From the NCBI GenBank assembly GCA_016721505.1, contig JADKHX010000008.1, positions 179,573 to 243,572 on the forward strand: a stretch of 64,000 nucleotides of DNA. The letters are read 5' to 3'. Numbering within the stretch: position 1 is the first letter of the stretch; every line of letters begins with the position of its first letter. This document shows positions 55,220-63,801 of the stretch, one piece after another. This DNA is from Rhodocyclaceae bacterium. GTDB taxonomy: Bacteria; Pseudomonadota; Gammaproteobacteria; Burkholderiales; Rhodocyclaceae. The notes under the pieces were generated by a model. The model saw only the letters and a program-made list of their open reading frames with translations, made no database searches and was not told where the DNA came from. Position numbers and translations under genes: made by a program.

Positions 55220-55837
55220 ATGCGCCATATTTCCCCCGCCCCCATGACTGACTACCCGACGTCTGACAACGCTCAGCACGCCGCGATGACCCGCTTGGTT
55301 GGCGGCGATACCTTGGCGCTGGATCTGATTTACCAAGCCCACTCGGGGCCGGTGTATCGCTACTTGCTGGCGCTGTGCGGCGACGCCAGTGTGGCCGCCG
55401 ACGCGATGCACGATGCGTTTGTCGCCTTGATCGACCGGCCGGCGGGATTTGATTCGACACGCGGCACGCTGGGCGGATATTTGGCCGGAATTGCACGCCG
55501 GGTTTTGTGGGCGCGCTGGCGCGATCCGCTACATCAGGCAACGCCACTCGATAGCAGCGATGAGACTTTCGACGAGCCAATGTCGGATGCAGCCGATGAC
55601 CCGATGCAGATGGTGGTGACGATTCAGGACAGTACGGCGCTGATGGCAGCATTGCTCGACCTGCCGTGGGTGTTTCGCGAGGCCGTAGTGCTGGTCGACT
55701 TACAAGAGCGCGACTACCGCGAGGCGGCAGCGATTGCGGGCATTCCACTAAACACTTTGCGCACGCGCGTATTGCGCGGGCGACGCCGACTGGCGCTGGC
55801 GCTAGGGGCTAAGCATATGAAGGAGCAAACGCTATGA
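55220..55837 (+). CDS. ECF-type RNA polymerase sigma factor
   Basis: A 205-residue sigma factor. Region 2 (LDLIYQAHSGPVYRYLLALC, then AMHDAFVALIDRPAGFD) and region 4 (LPWVFREAVVLVDLQERDYR, AAAIAGIPLNTLRTRVLRGR) are present. GTG 55217, ATG 55220 and ATG 55244 are possible starts. Its stop overlaps the next gene as ATGA, the usual sigma/anti-sigma coupling. The signal is unknown. Confidence 0.9.
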   Translation: MRHISPAPMTDYPTSDNAQHAAMTRLVGGDTLALDLIYQAHSGPVYRYLLALCGDASVAADAMHDAFVALIDRPAGFDSTRGTLGGYLAGIARRVLWARWRDPLHQATPLDSSDETFDEPMSDAADDPMQMVVTIQDSTALMAALLDLPWVFREAVVLVDLQERDYREAAAIAGIPLNTLRTRVLRGRRRLALALGAKHMKEQTL

Positions 55838-56463
55838 GCGTTATTCAATTTCCCAAACCTGAGGACACTTGCCTGAGCGATCTGCTTGCGCACGCTGGCG
55901 AAAAACTGAACAAGGAAGCGCCGCCGGAATGGGTGCAACTGCAACTGCGCGCTCATGTAGCGCGTCAGGCCACGGCACCGCGACCATTGCAGGCGCCCGT
56001 TCGGCTGGGTGCGCTGCAATCAAGCGCAGCGGGTGGCGTTGGCGGCGAATTCAACGCCAACAGTCCGATAGACGTCAAGGCATGGGGTGTTGCGTTCGCC
56101 GTCTTGATTGCACTTGTCGCATTAATGATCGGCTCTGGTTCCACCCGACTCGGTGGCGCTTCCGATCCGTCCGCCGCGGCACAAATGACCCGTGAGCTGA
56201 ACTCGGCCGATGATGAATTTGTGCCGGTGGCCACGCCACAGCGCTGGAGGCAGCTTGTTCCGCGCCAGAGCGACACGACGACAGATAGTCGCAGTGCCGC
56301 CGGAACCAGCGCCCGCGCTTGGGTCGTTGCGGCAGAACTGCCCGCCGATCAACTTGCTCGATTCGGCTTACCGTTTGACCCATCCCGCGCTGGCGAACCT
56401 GTCCGCGCTGAACTTTTGCTGCACTCGTCCGGCGAGATTTTGGCCGTGCGATTGGAGCGCTGA
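55834..56463 (+). CDS. anti-sigma-factor-like membrane protein
   Basis: A 209-residue protein with a cytosolic N domain (LSDLLAHAGEKLNKEAPPEW), one helix near residues 78-100 (WGVAFAVLIALVALMIGSG) and a periplasmic C domain. I see no zinc HxxxCxxC motif, so it is a non-ZAS type. Coupling to the sigma gene makes anti-sigma function likely. The following 178-nt gap holds a terminator-like hairpin. Confidence 0.75.
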   Translation: MSVIQFPKPEDTCLSDLLAHAGEKLNKEAPPEWVQLQLRAHVARQATAPRPLQAPVRLGALQSSAAGGVGGEFNANSPIDVKAWGVAFAVLIALVALMIGSGSTRLGGASDPSAAAQMTRELNSADDEFVPVATPQRWRQLVPRQSDTTTDSRSAAGTSARAWVVAAELPADQLARFGLPFDPSRAGEPVRAELLLHSSGEILAVRLER

Positions 56464-56545
56464 TTTACCTAACTTTCGTGGTCGATAGCACCACCCCCGT
56501 GCATGAAATCCGTTAAATGCAAATTAAACGCCCACCCCCCTTCGC

Positions 56546-56566
56546 CCCCCTCGCGGGGGGTTCTTG
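56546..56566 (+). terminator. possible intrinsic terminator after the sigma/anti-sigma operon
   Basis: CCCCCC (56546-56551), loop TCGC, GGGGGG (56556-56561), then TTCTT. The stem is strong but the U-tract is short and interrupted. Confidence 0.5.
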
Positions 56567-56641
56567 AAGGCTCGCTGCGCTCGATTATTACCGGGCGCAC
56601 CAAACGAGTTATTTCACGCTAACCACAAAGGAGAAAACTTC

Positions 56642-57739
56642 ATGACCAAAAAAACCTTACGTCCTGTTACCCTCGCGCTGGCTTTGTCCAGCCTGGTGAC
56701 TTGTGCCACCGCGCAAGAGGCCCCTACGCTGATCGCCCAAGCGCCGCAAATCGAAATGAAGATTGTGCGTGATGGACAGCAGTCGATCGTCCGCCACGAC
56801 GGCGGTGAGCAGCGGGTGGTGAAAGGCGCGCCGTATTGCGCCGATGCCAGCCATGAATCGATGCAGTTACTGCCCGATTCAGCTGGCGGAGCGCCGAACA
56901 AGATCGTCAAAAACACAGCCACACGTTTGTGCCGTGACGGCGAAGGGCGGACGCGACAAGAGGTGACTTCCGGCGGACGTAAGCTGGTTTATTTACGCGA
57001 CCCGGTGACGAAAGAAAATTGGGTGCTCGACCCGGAGCGCAAGACCGCCCGCGCCATGCCCGGAATATCTGAGGTGATGGCCTTTGTTGACGGCAACGAA
57101 CCGGGTCGCGCCGGCGAATGGGCGCGCGAGCTGCGCGACAAGATCAAGGAACAAGTGACAACCAGCATGGCGGCAGCCGGTGCTCCGGGTAACAAAGCCA
57201 AGCGGGTCGAAGCGATTGAAGTTGAACCAGTGGTGATCACGCGCAACGAGTCGGCGTCGGAAGACGGAAAAGAAAAACGTGTCGAAGTGAAAGTCATTCG
57301 CACCAGCGGAGCTGGTAAAGGCGCGCCACCGCCACTAGGAGCGCTCGAAGGCTTGCACGAACTGTCAACGGAAGGATTGATGCCACTGGGTGTGCGGATG
57401 CAGGCGCTTAGCTTTGCGCCTCGGGGAGCGGGGGTGACCACATCGCTGGGCAGCAAAGAAATTGATGGTGTGAAGGTCAATGGCGAACGAACCACGTGGA
57501 CCATAGAGGCTGGCAAGATGGGCAATGAGCGCGCAATTGTCAGCACACGCGAAGTGTGGACTTCGCCAGACTTGCTGCTCACGGTCTATTCAAAAGAGGT
57601 CGATCCGCGCAATGGCGATGTGACCTACAAACTGAGCGGCATGAAGCGTGGCGAGCCTGATAGCAATTTATTCAAGGTGCCGGCTGACTACGACAAGAAA
57701 CGCATTGAAAAAGAGATGAAGGTGAAGAGCCAAGGCTGA
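56642..57739 (+). CDS. exported protein, candidate target of the adjacent sigma factor
   Basis: A 365-residue protein with a signal peptide (TLRPVTLALALSSLVTCATAQ). The mature part is beta-rich and polar, with repeated Val/Lys/Glu strands and GDVTYKLSGMKRGEPDSNLF near the end. I recognise no family. AAAGGAG precedes the ATG at 56642; the open frame to 56564 includes the hairpin and is rejected. It lies 178 nt after the anti-sigma gene, so it may be regulated by it. A bidirectional-looking terminator follows. Confidence 0.75.
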   Translation: MTKKTLRPVTLALALSSLVTCATAQEAPTLIAQAPQIEMKIVRDGQQSIVRHDGGEQRVVKGAPYCADASHESMQLLPDSAGGAPNKIVKNTATRLCRDGEGRTRQEVTSGGRKLVYLRDPVTKENWVLDPERKTARAMPGISEVMAFVDGNEPGRAGEWARELRDKIKEQVTTSMAAAGAPGNKAKRVEAIEVEPVVITRNESASEDGKEKRVEVKVIRTSGAGKGAPPPLGALEGLHELSTEGLMPLGVRMQALSFAPRGAGVTTSLGSKEIDGVKVNGERTTWTIEAGKMGNERAIVSTREVWTSPDLLLTVYSKEVDPRNGDVTYKLSGMKRGEPDSNLFKVPADYDKKRIEKEMKVKSQG

Positions 57740-57750
57740 GTATCAGGACC

Positions 57751-57786
57751 AACAACCCATGGCATTAATCAATGCCGTGGGTTGTT
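57751..57786. terminator. bidirectional intrinsic terminator
   Basis: AACAACCCATGGCATT (57751-57766), loop AATC, AATGCCGTGGGTTGTT (57771-57786), one G-U mismatch. It lies between two convergent genes, with T-rich ends in both directions. Confidence 0.75.
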
Positions 57787-58161
57787 TCAGGGCTGCTGTG
57801 AGACGTCAAATTGACGCAGCTTGGCTTCGACACAAGCGACTATGGCGGGCGGGACGTGCGACGACATGGCCAGAAATAAATCCAACACGCGGTCACTCTT
57901 GAACGGTCCATCCATATACAGAAACGGTGTGTGATTGGCACCCGCTACCGGCTCACCATCATCGACGACATAGTGAGAATAGCCACGGTCTTTTTGCCAG
58001 GAAATCGAATGCTCGTTTCGATGCTTGTCGTACGCAAGCTGGAAGCCGCTGATCGCGCCGTCTTCCTCTTCCCACACCACCAGATCAATCTCATGTGCAA
58101 AGAACCACCGGCGCTTGGGTTCGCCGGTGACCTGCTGGACTTTTTTTAGTTCTCGGAGCAT
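57787..58161 (-). CDS. conserved hypothetical protein
   Basis: A 124-residue cytosolic protein I cannot name. RRWFFAHEIDLVVWEEEDGA and GFQLAYDKHRNEHSISW are the most characteristic stretches, with a C-terminal helical part. The coding pattern and clean ends next to a terminator support it as real. It has no co-directional neighbour. Confidence 0.65.
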   Translation of the reverse strand: MLRELKKVQQVTGEPKRRWFFAHEIDLVVWEEEDGAISGFQLAYDKHRNEHSISWQKDRGYSHYVVDDGEPVAGANHTPFLYMDGPFKSDRVLDLFLAMSSHVPPAIVACVEAKLRQFDVSQQP

Positions 58162-58420
58162 AGATTGTTTGGTACGGATTTAACTACGACTGATTTTGTG
58201 ATGCTCGGTCAGCACCTTGGTCTCTTGACTTAGGTCACTGTCCGACTCGGTAAACGCCTGACCACCATGGTCCCGGCGATGAAATCGTGAAGTGCTCGAT
58301 TCCTTGCATTTATCAAAACTTCATCAATGTGCATGCATCGATGGACATGGCTTTTGTCGAGGCATTTACGAGCGGATTTTCAGTTGAGTTCATGGACCTA
58401 GGAAATCTTACTCGGTAGCG

Positions 58421-58476
58421 CTTTCCCGGCTTTGAAATTTCCTCAACTTGGAAATATTTCTCGCCGGGCGGGAAAG
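58421..58476. other. long imperfect hairpin of unknown role
   Basis: CTTTCCCGGC (58421-58430) pairs with GCCGGGCGGGAAAG (58463-58476), and an inner GAAATTTCC pairs with GGAAATATTTC. It lies in the 461-nt stretch 58162-58622, which otherwise holds only a repeat copy and a TATAAT at 58517-58522. No gene is seen there. Confidence 0.5.
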
Positions 58477-58535
58477 GGGGTCAGCGTAAGTCAGAAAGCC
58501 CCGCGAAGCGCTTATCTATAATGGCGCTAGTCCCC

Positions 58536-58584
58536 CGCCAGTTGGTGCTGGCGATGGAATGGCCCGTTCACCGGCCACACGCTG
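58536..58584 (+). repeat. dispersed repeat copy 12 (long form)
   Basis: CGCCAGTTGGTGCTGGCGAT then GGAATGGCCCGTTCACC and GGCCACACGCTG. It is the near-twin of copy 1. It lies upstream of the LpxR-like gene rather than downstream of a gene end. Confidence 0.9.
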
Positions 58585-58622
58585 ACACCGGCAAGCCCGC
58601 GGTTTCCTGTAGAGGGTGCGCT

Positions 58623-59654
58623 GTGAAATGCGCTGATACGAAAAAATTGGACATAAAATTTTTGATTCCCCCATTGATGTTGCTGATGTTACTTTCAGCG
58701 TCGCCCGTGAACGCCGCCGAAGCGCTGTCGGTGAGCGATCCACCGAAAGGTAGCGAATTGCAGTTGTTCATCGAGAACGACACGCTGGCACGCACTGATC
58801 GCTACTACACCAACGGCATCAAGTTCGGCGTCGGCTTGCCTTTCGATTTGTTGCAGTTCCCAGCCGCCTCAATGATACGCAGCCTCGACCCGGATAACGG
58901 GGCGGACATCCACGTCGGCCTGTTCCTCGGTCAGAACATCTACACACCGCGTGATATCACTATCGCCGCACCCCAGCCGAACGACAGACCGTGGGCGGCA
59001 TGGCTGTATCTGGGCGGTGTCGCGCAACGGGTGCGGGGCAACCGGCTCGACACGGCAGAAATCGATCTTGGCTTTGTCGGACCAGCGGCATTGGGCGAAC
59101 CGGTACAAAAGCAATGGCATCGACTGATTGGAGCCGCGCAACCAAGTGGTTGGGACAACCAAAGCAGAAACGAACCTGCCTTCATGCTCTCCTATTTGCA
59201 AAAGCGCCGTTTCGGCAACAGAAATGCCGATCTCATCGTGCACGGTGGCGCGACCATTGGCACAGTGATGACGCTGGTGCGCAGCGGTGTGACGGCTCGC
59301 TTTGGCCGGCGCATGACGGGTTTTGGTCCCGATACCATCGAACCTGGCGGCGCCATGCTGCGTGGCACTCGCAGCGTAGACATTGCGCCAAACAGCAGCG
59401 AATGGTTCGCCTTCGCCGGCATCGATCACCGGTTAGTCGCGCGAAATGCCTTCCTCGATGGCCCGGCGTTCAGCAACGGCCCTTCGCTCGACCGGCGTAA
59501 CCACGTCTTTGACTTATCACTCGGCTTCAGTGCGCGCCTCAGCGGCTTCAATTTTTCCTGGACACGTATCCTGCGCAGCGAAGAATTTCACACAAGAACA
59601 GGTGGCAGTGGAAAGCAACGCTTCGACTCGATCAATATCGGCTTTGAGTTTTAG
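58623..59654 (+). CDS. LpxR-like lipid A deacylase family protein (DUF2219)
   Basis: A 343-residue outer-membrane protein: signal peptide (FLIPPLMLLMLLSASPVNAA) then ENDTLARTDRYYTNGIKFG, the LpxR signature with the catalytic and Ca-binding residues at the start of the barrel, and amphipathic strands ending in INIGFEF with a terminal Phe. LpxR removes a 3'-acyloxyacyl chain from lipid A. The start is a GTG at 58623 with AGAGGG upstream; the open frame to 58521 runs through the repeat. Activity is inferred. Confidence 0.85.
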   Translation: MKCADTKKLDIKFLIPPLMLLMLLSASPVNAAEALSVSDPPKGSELQLFIENDTLARTDRYYTNGIKFGVGLPFDLLQFPAASMIRSLDPDNGADIHVGLFLGQNIYTPRDITIAAPQPNDRPWAAWLYLGGVAQRVRGNRLDTAEIDLGFVGPAALGEPVQKQWHRLIGAAQPSGWDNQSRNEPAFMLSYLQKRRFGNRNADLIVHGGATIGTVMTLVRSGVTARFGRRMTGFGPDTIEPGGAMLRGTRSVDIAPNSSEWFAFAGIDHRLVARNAFLDGPAFSNGPSLDRRNHVFDLSLGFSARLSGFNFSWTRILRSEEFHTRTGGSGKQRFDSINIGFEF

Positions 59655-59874
59655 ATTTGATTTATGGAACGCGCCGTTCGGACGACGAAGATCCAGTTTT
59701 CTATCGGTGCTCGGTGTCCTGCGACGAGTTGGCGCAGGCTTGCGATTGCGCAAAGGAAGAAACCGTTTTCGGTTGGTTGAAATGGTTAAAAAATGCGGAA
59801 ATCTATTTTCCTTTTAGCGCCAGTCTCAGAGCCTAGCCCCTTTAATTCCGTGGTACTTCCCCTGTTGTTTTCCA

Positions 59875-60276
59875 ATGTGGAGTTTTGAAAAGGATTTCGA
59901 TGCCCGGGAAACTGCACGGCCGGGCAAATTGCTAAATCTTCACACCAAGGTGGCCAAAGGTAATTTTGTTCCCGGAGATTGGAGCTATTTGCTCAATACC
60001 GATGCAAGTTCTGCCGGCAAGACCGGGTATGAAGGATCCAACGCAATTTATCTCGGCAGCAACAGATTTGACGATTTTTACAACGATCACAATCACAGCT
60101 ATACCAACGAACAAAAGCTTGAGGAAGTCTTCCAATGGCGCCATGGTGTTTTCAATAGCGTGCGCGACGTGGCAAAACGCGAAGTGCTGTCAACACACCG
60201 GGTGACCTTGCTTGGCGAGAATATCGCCACTGGTGGATTGCTCATCGAGACCCGACTGATCCCGAGTCATTTCTAG
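59875..60276 (+). CDS. hypothetical protein with a transglutaminase-like motif
   Basis: A 133-residue protein. PGDWSYLLNTDASSAGKTGY followed by EGSNAIYLG recalls the GD-x-x-Y-x-x-N...GENAI-x-L motif of Tgl-type transglutaminases, then KLEEVFQWRHGVFNSVRD. There is no signal peptide and no obvious ribosome site, so it may be a fragment of a longer gene; the 220-nt gap before it shows no continuing frame. The match is weak. Confidence 0.45.
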   Translation: MWSFEKDFDARETARPGKLLNLHTKVAKGNFVPGDWSYLLNTDASSAGKTGYEGSNAIYLGSNRFDDFYNDHNHSYTNEQKLEEVFQWRHGVFNSVRDVAKREVLSTHRVTLLGENIATGGLLIETRLIPSHF

Positions 60277-60315
60277 GAAATCCCTGCCGAGGAAGTAAAG
60301 ACAATCGCGGGGGTT

Positions 60316-60343
60316 TGACGGCGTACCACCAGCACCAACTGGG
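60316..60343 (-). repeat. dispersed repeat copy 13 (short form)
   Basis: The minus strand reads CCCAGTTGGTGCTGGTGGTA then CGCCGTCA. It lies 52 nt beyond the stop of the minus-strand gene at 60396 and in its direction. Confidence 0.85.
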
Positions 60344-60395
60344 ACGCGGCATCAGCGTTTATCGTGTCTGACCCCACTTATTCCTATCGCGCTGG

Positions 60396-60797
60396 CTACC
60401 ACTTTCCATCAATAGTTGATACAGGGTTCCACACGCAATTGCCGGCTGTAATTTTGTCCTTGTCATCGAGCACTCGGAAATTCTTTTCTGATTGGCGCTG
60501 GTATGCAAGGCCTTTGCTGGACCCGCTGGTGAGGCGCAACACGCCCGTCTTCGAATCGTAGGAATAACTGCCGCGCTTGCCATCAAAGTTGCGATACGTG
60601 CTGGCATCAACGATACCGAAGTACGCACCGGTGAACAGACCGATACCAGGTAGCGTACATCTCCATACGCTGCCATGGGGCAATGGCCCGCCCACTGCAC
60701 CAGTATCAGCGGCGTTGGTCGTCAGTGAGAAAACAGTTGTCACGATCGTGCTGAGGACAATTGCAGGCGTGACATTAAAACGTTCGATGAAATTCAT
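60396..60797 (-). CDS. small secreted protein of unknown function
   Basis: A 133-residue protein with a signal peptide (TPAIVLSTIVTTVFSLTTNA) and a compact mature part with two Cys (WRCTLPG; GNCVWNP) that could form a disulfide. SVWRCTLPGIGLFTGAYFG is the most distinctive stretch. GGAG lies 9 nt before the ATG at 60797; the frame extension upstream is unconvincing. Family unknown. Confidence 0.65.
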   Translation of the reverse strand: MNFIERFNVTPAIVLSTIVTTVFSLTTNAADTGAVGGPLPHGSVWRCTLPGIGLFTGAYFGIVDASTYRNFDGKRGSYSYDSKTGVLRLTSGSSKGLAYQRQSEKNFRVLDDKDKITAGNCVWNPVSTIDGKW

Positions 60798-60878
60798 CGC
60801 GATTGGCTCCGAAAATTTTGATTTTATGGGTTGCATTTAAAGAGGCCTATCGTTTTATCCCCTTACGATTTGCTCTTC

Positions 60879-60904
60879 GACGGCGTGCCACCGGCGCCAA
60901 CTGA
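60879..60904 (-). repeat. dispersed repeat copy 14 (short form, variant core)
   Basis: The minus strand reads TCAGTTGGCGCCGGTGGCAC then GCCGTC. It has two core changes. It lies 181 nt beyond the stop of the truncated oxidoreductase, same direction; the rest of the 288-nt gap shows nothing. Confidence 0.75.
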
Positions 60905-61085
60905 CAATGGAAATCTACGTTGTCAAAGCGAATTCCACCACGGCCCGTTTGATTCAGCGGAACATTATCAAGATGAGTGAATAAGAGGCGAGGCATTGAA
61001 ACACTCTAACAGAATAATTCCATAGTAATTTCCGCCCCTCCAAGGCGTCAGATCAAGCCAGTCTGACGCGCAAACTTCTCAAGCG

Positions 61086-62168
61086 TTAAAGCTTCTCCGG
61101 CTCCATCACAATCGCCCCGCAGGGACACTCGGCGGCGCAGATGCCGCAACCCTTGCAGTAGTCGTAGTTGAACTCGAAGCGATTGCCCGCGCCGAGCTTG
61201 ATTACCGCATTGTCGGGGCAGACACCGTAGCAGTTGTCGCACTCGAAGCAGTTGCCGCAGGAGAGACAGCGGCGCGCTTCGAATAGCGCGTTGGTTTCAT
61301 CCAAGCCGCCCTGGACTTCGTCGAAGGTGGATTGGCGGCGGATGATGTCGAGCATTGGTTGCACGGTTTTCGGTGCGTCGGAGTAGTACCAGGTGTTGAG
61401 GCGCTCGAAGGTGGCGACTTCGTGCTTTTTGGGCGCTTCGTGGGTGGCGTTTCTGAGCCAGGCATCGATATGCCGCGCGGCCTTTTTGCCGTGGCCGATG
61501 GCAACGGTGACATTGCGCTCGGCGGGGACCATGTCGCCGCCGGCGAAGATGCCGGGGTGGCCAGTCATCATGTTCGGCGCGACTTTGACCACGCCGTCGG
61601 TCAGCTCCAGTCCCGGCACGCCATCAAGCAAACCCAAGTCGACATCCTGGCCAAGTGCCAGTACCACCGAGTCGGCTTCCATGGTTTCGAATTCGCCGGT
61701 GGGTTGCGGAAAACCCTTGTCATCGAGCACCATTTTCTCGATGGTGATGGAGGACTCGCCGGCCTGCTTGATGGTCGACAACCACTTGACCATGACGCCT
61801 TCCTGCAGCGCTTCCTCGATTTCAAAATCGTGTGCCGGCGCCTTTTCTCGATTGCGGCGATAAACGATGATCGGGTCGGCACCCATACGCTTGGCGGTGC
61901 GGGCGACATCAATTGCGGTGTTGCCGCCGCCATAAACGATGACGCGGCGGCCGAGCATGGGTTTGTCTTCACGTTCCATGCTGCGCAACACGGAAATCGC
62001 GTCGACAATCCTGGCGGTGTCGCCGGCCGGGATATAGGCCCGCTTGCCGATGTGCGCGCCAACGGCGAGGAAGGCGGCATCGAACTTGCCTGTTTGCATG
62101 CTCTCGAGGATATTGTCGACACGGCTATTGAGTTTGACCTCGACGCCGAGGGCAACGATGCGCTGCAT
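61086..62168 (-). CDS. GltD-like NAD(P)-binding Fe-S oxidoreductase, N-terminally truncated
   Basis: A 360-residue C-terminal part of a glutamate-synthase-small-subunit-like FAD/NAD(P) protein. IVYGGGNTAIDVARTAKRMG binds NADPH, GIFAGGDMV is the FAD end motif, and two ferredoxin clusters follow (CLSCGNCFECDNCYGVCP; YCKGCGICAAECPCGAIVM). The family's first 190 or so residues, with the first FAD motif, are absent. Coding similarity ends abruptly at 62168, where an unrelated gene begins on the other strand. The full protein usually pairs with a 2-oxoacid:acceptor oxidoreductase; it is probably non-functional as it stands here. Confidence 0.85.
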   Translation of the reverse strand: MQRIVALGVEVKLNSRVDNILESMQTGKFDAAFLAVGAHIGKRAYIPAGDTARIVDAISVLRSMEREDKPMLGRRVIVYGGGNTAIDVARTAKRMGADPIIVYRRNREKAPAHDFEIEEALQEGVMVKWLSTIKQAGESSITIEKMVLDDKGFPQPTGEFETMEADSVVLALGQDVDLGLLDGVPGLELTDGVVKVAPNMMTGHPGIFAGGDMVPAERNVTVAIGHGKKAARHIDAWLRNATHEAPKKHEVATFERLNTWYYSDAPKTVQPMLDIIRRQSTFDEVQGGLDETNALFEARRCLSCGNCFECDNCYGVCPDNAVIKLGAGNRFEFNYDYCKGCGICAAECPCGAIVMEPEKL

Positions 62169-62503
62169 TGGATGCTGTCGTGTGGGCCGTCCACATGCGC
62201 GACCAGGTAACGGGCGGCACCGCGTACTGGCTGGACGACGGGGCGGATACCGGGGATATAGCGGCGCAGGATTGGTGCTGGGTCAAGCCAGGCGATACCG
62301 CCGAGGCGCTTTGGCGGCGTGAGCTGGCCCCTATGGGCTTGCGGTTGCTGAGCGGGGTGTTGACCAGGCTAGATGCCGGGGAGGTGCCGAGGACGCCTCA
62401 AGACCCGGACATGGCCACCTGGAGCCTGCTTACGTGGCCAAGCGATTGGCCGGGAGCCGGTGAGTTAAATTCGTGTCCTGAATCCATCGACGCTTTGTCC
62501 TGA
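62169..62503 (+). CDS. formyltransferase-family protein, 5'-truncated fragment
   Basis: About 110 residues from the C-terminal part of a formyltransferase-like protein: VWAVHMRDQVTGGTAYWLDD, GADTGDIAAQDWCWVKPGDT, AEALWRRELAPMGLRLL and the VPRTPQDPDMATW end. The catalytic N-terminal part is missing; similarity begins at the same base where the GltD-like gene is cut. The frame is clean to its stop. Confidence 0.7.
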
Positions 62504-62585
62504 ATTCAGGGCCGCTTTACTAGTGTCACTTTCAACGATGACGGTACCCGATACAGAGGCGCTGCATAACGAGAGAGACAAAACC

Positions 62586-63801
62586 ATGAATCCCATTGTT
62601 TACGCCATACCCGTATTCATGCTCACCATCCTGCTCGAGGCCTGGGTGGCCGGCGGCGCGGTGTGGCGGTCTCACGACATTCCCGACGCCATCACCAGCC
62701 TGCACCACGGCCTGTTGAGCCAGGTGACCAACGCCTTCACCAAGATCGCCACGCTGGGCATCTACATCGCGGTGATGAGGCCTACCGCTTTACCGAATGG
62801 TCATGAGCAGTATTCCGCTGTGGATTCTGGCCCTGGTGCTGTACGACCTGTGTTACTACTGGGCGCACCGCATGTACCACGAGGTCAATGTCATATGGGC
62901 CTCGCATGGCCCTCCACTCGTCGGAGTACTACAACCTGTCCACCGCACTGCGGCAGACCTCTACCGGTGCGTTATTCGGCTGGGTGTTCTACCTGCCCCT
63001 GGCGGTGCTCGGTATCCCATGGCAGATGCTGGTGATCGTGGGCCTGATCGACCTGCTGTACCAGTACTGGGTACACCGAGCTGATAGGCCGCATGGGCGT
63101 GCTGGAACCGCATTCTGGTCACGCCCAGCAACCACCGCGTGCACCACGGCCAGAACGACTACTGCATCGACAAGAACTACGGCGGTATCCCTGGTCCTGT
63201 GGGACCGTCTGTTCGGCACTTTGCCGACGAGCGCGATGACGAGAAAATTTGCTACGGCATCCGCAAGCCGCTGCACAGCTTCAGCCCGATCAAGGGGCAA
63301 CCTGCACTACTACGCCGACCTGTGGCAGATGTCCCGTGCGGCAAAGGGCTGGCGCGCCAAGCTGGTGTCTGGGTGGCGCCACCGGGCGGCTGGACCGACG
63401 AACCCATCGAACATTTCGAGCCCGCACCTTTACCCGCTTTGATGTGCAAACCCCGCGCCGCTGCGTTGGTACGTGGCGCTGCAGTCCGCGGTGCTGGTGC
63501 CTTTGTTTCGCATTTCATCGGTGTGGCCATGGGCCTGGACAGAGGCACGGCCGCAGGTACGCGCTGGGCATTTTGGTCACGGCGGTGGCGCTGGGGCGCT
63601 GCTCGAGCGTTTTGTCTGGGGCAAGTGGCTGGAGCAGGTGGTCTGCTGGCGCTGGTGTTGTTCGCCGCCGTGCCGCAGTGGTTTGGGCCTGAGGCGCCGT
63701 CGCTGCTCAAGGTGCGTTGCTGTGGTGTTGTGTGGGGGAGTGTGGTCTGGCTGAACCGCCGGGCCGTTGCCCCTGCCAACGCGGTGGGAGTGGCAGCATG
63801 A
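62586..63801 (+). pseudogene. sterol desaturase / fatty acid hydroxylase-superfamily gene with many frameshifts
   Basis: Stitching three frames gives one protein: MNPIVYAIPVFMLTILLEAW, then WILALVLYDLCYYWAHRMYH, HSSEYYNLSTALRQTSTGAL, HRVHHGQNDYCIDKNYGG, FADERDDEKICYGIRKPLHS and a C-terminal membrane part ending NRRAVAPANAVGVAA. The His-box motifs (HRMYH, HRVHHG) are those of di-iron membrane hydroxylases, close to alkylglycerol-monooxygenase-like members. At least eight single-base shifts occur in 1.2 kb (for example near 62777, 62814, 62915, 63080, 63195, 63300), while the residues themselves look conserved. This pattern suggests sequencing error more than slow decay. Confidence 0.8.
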
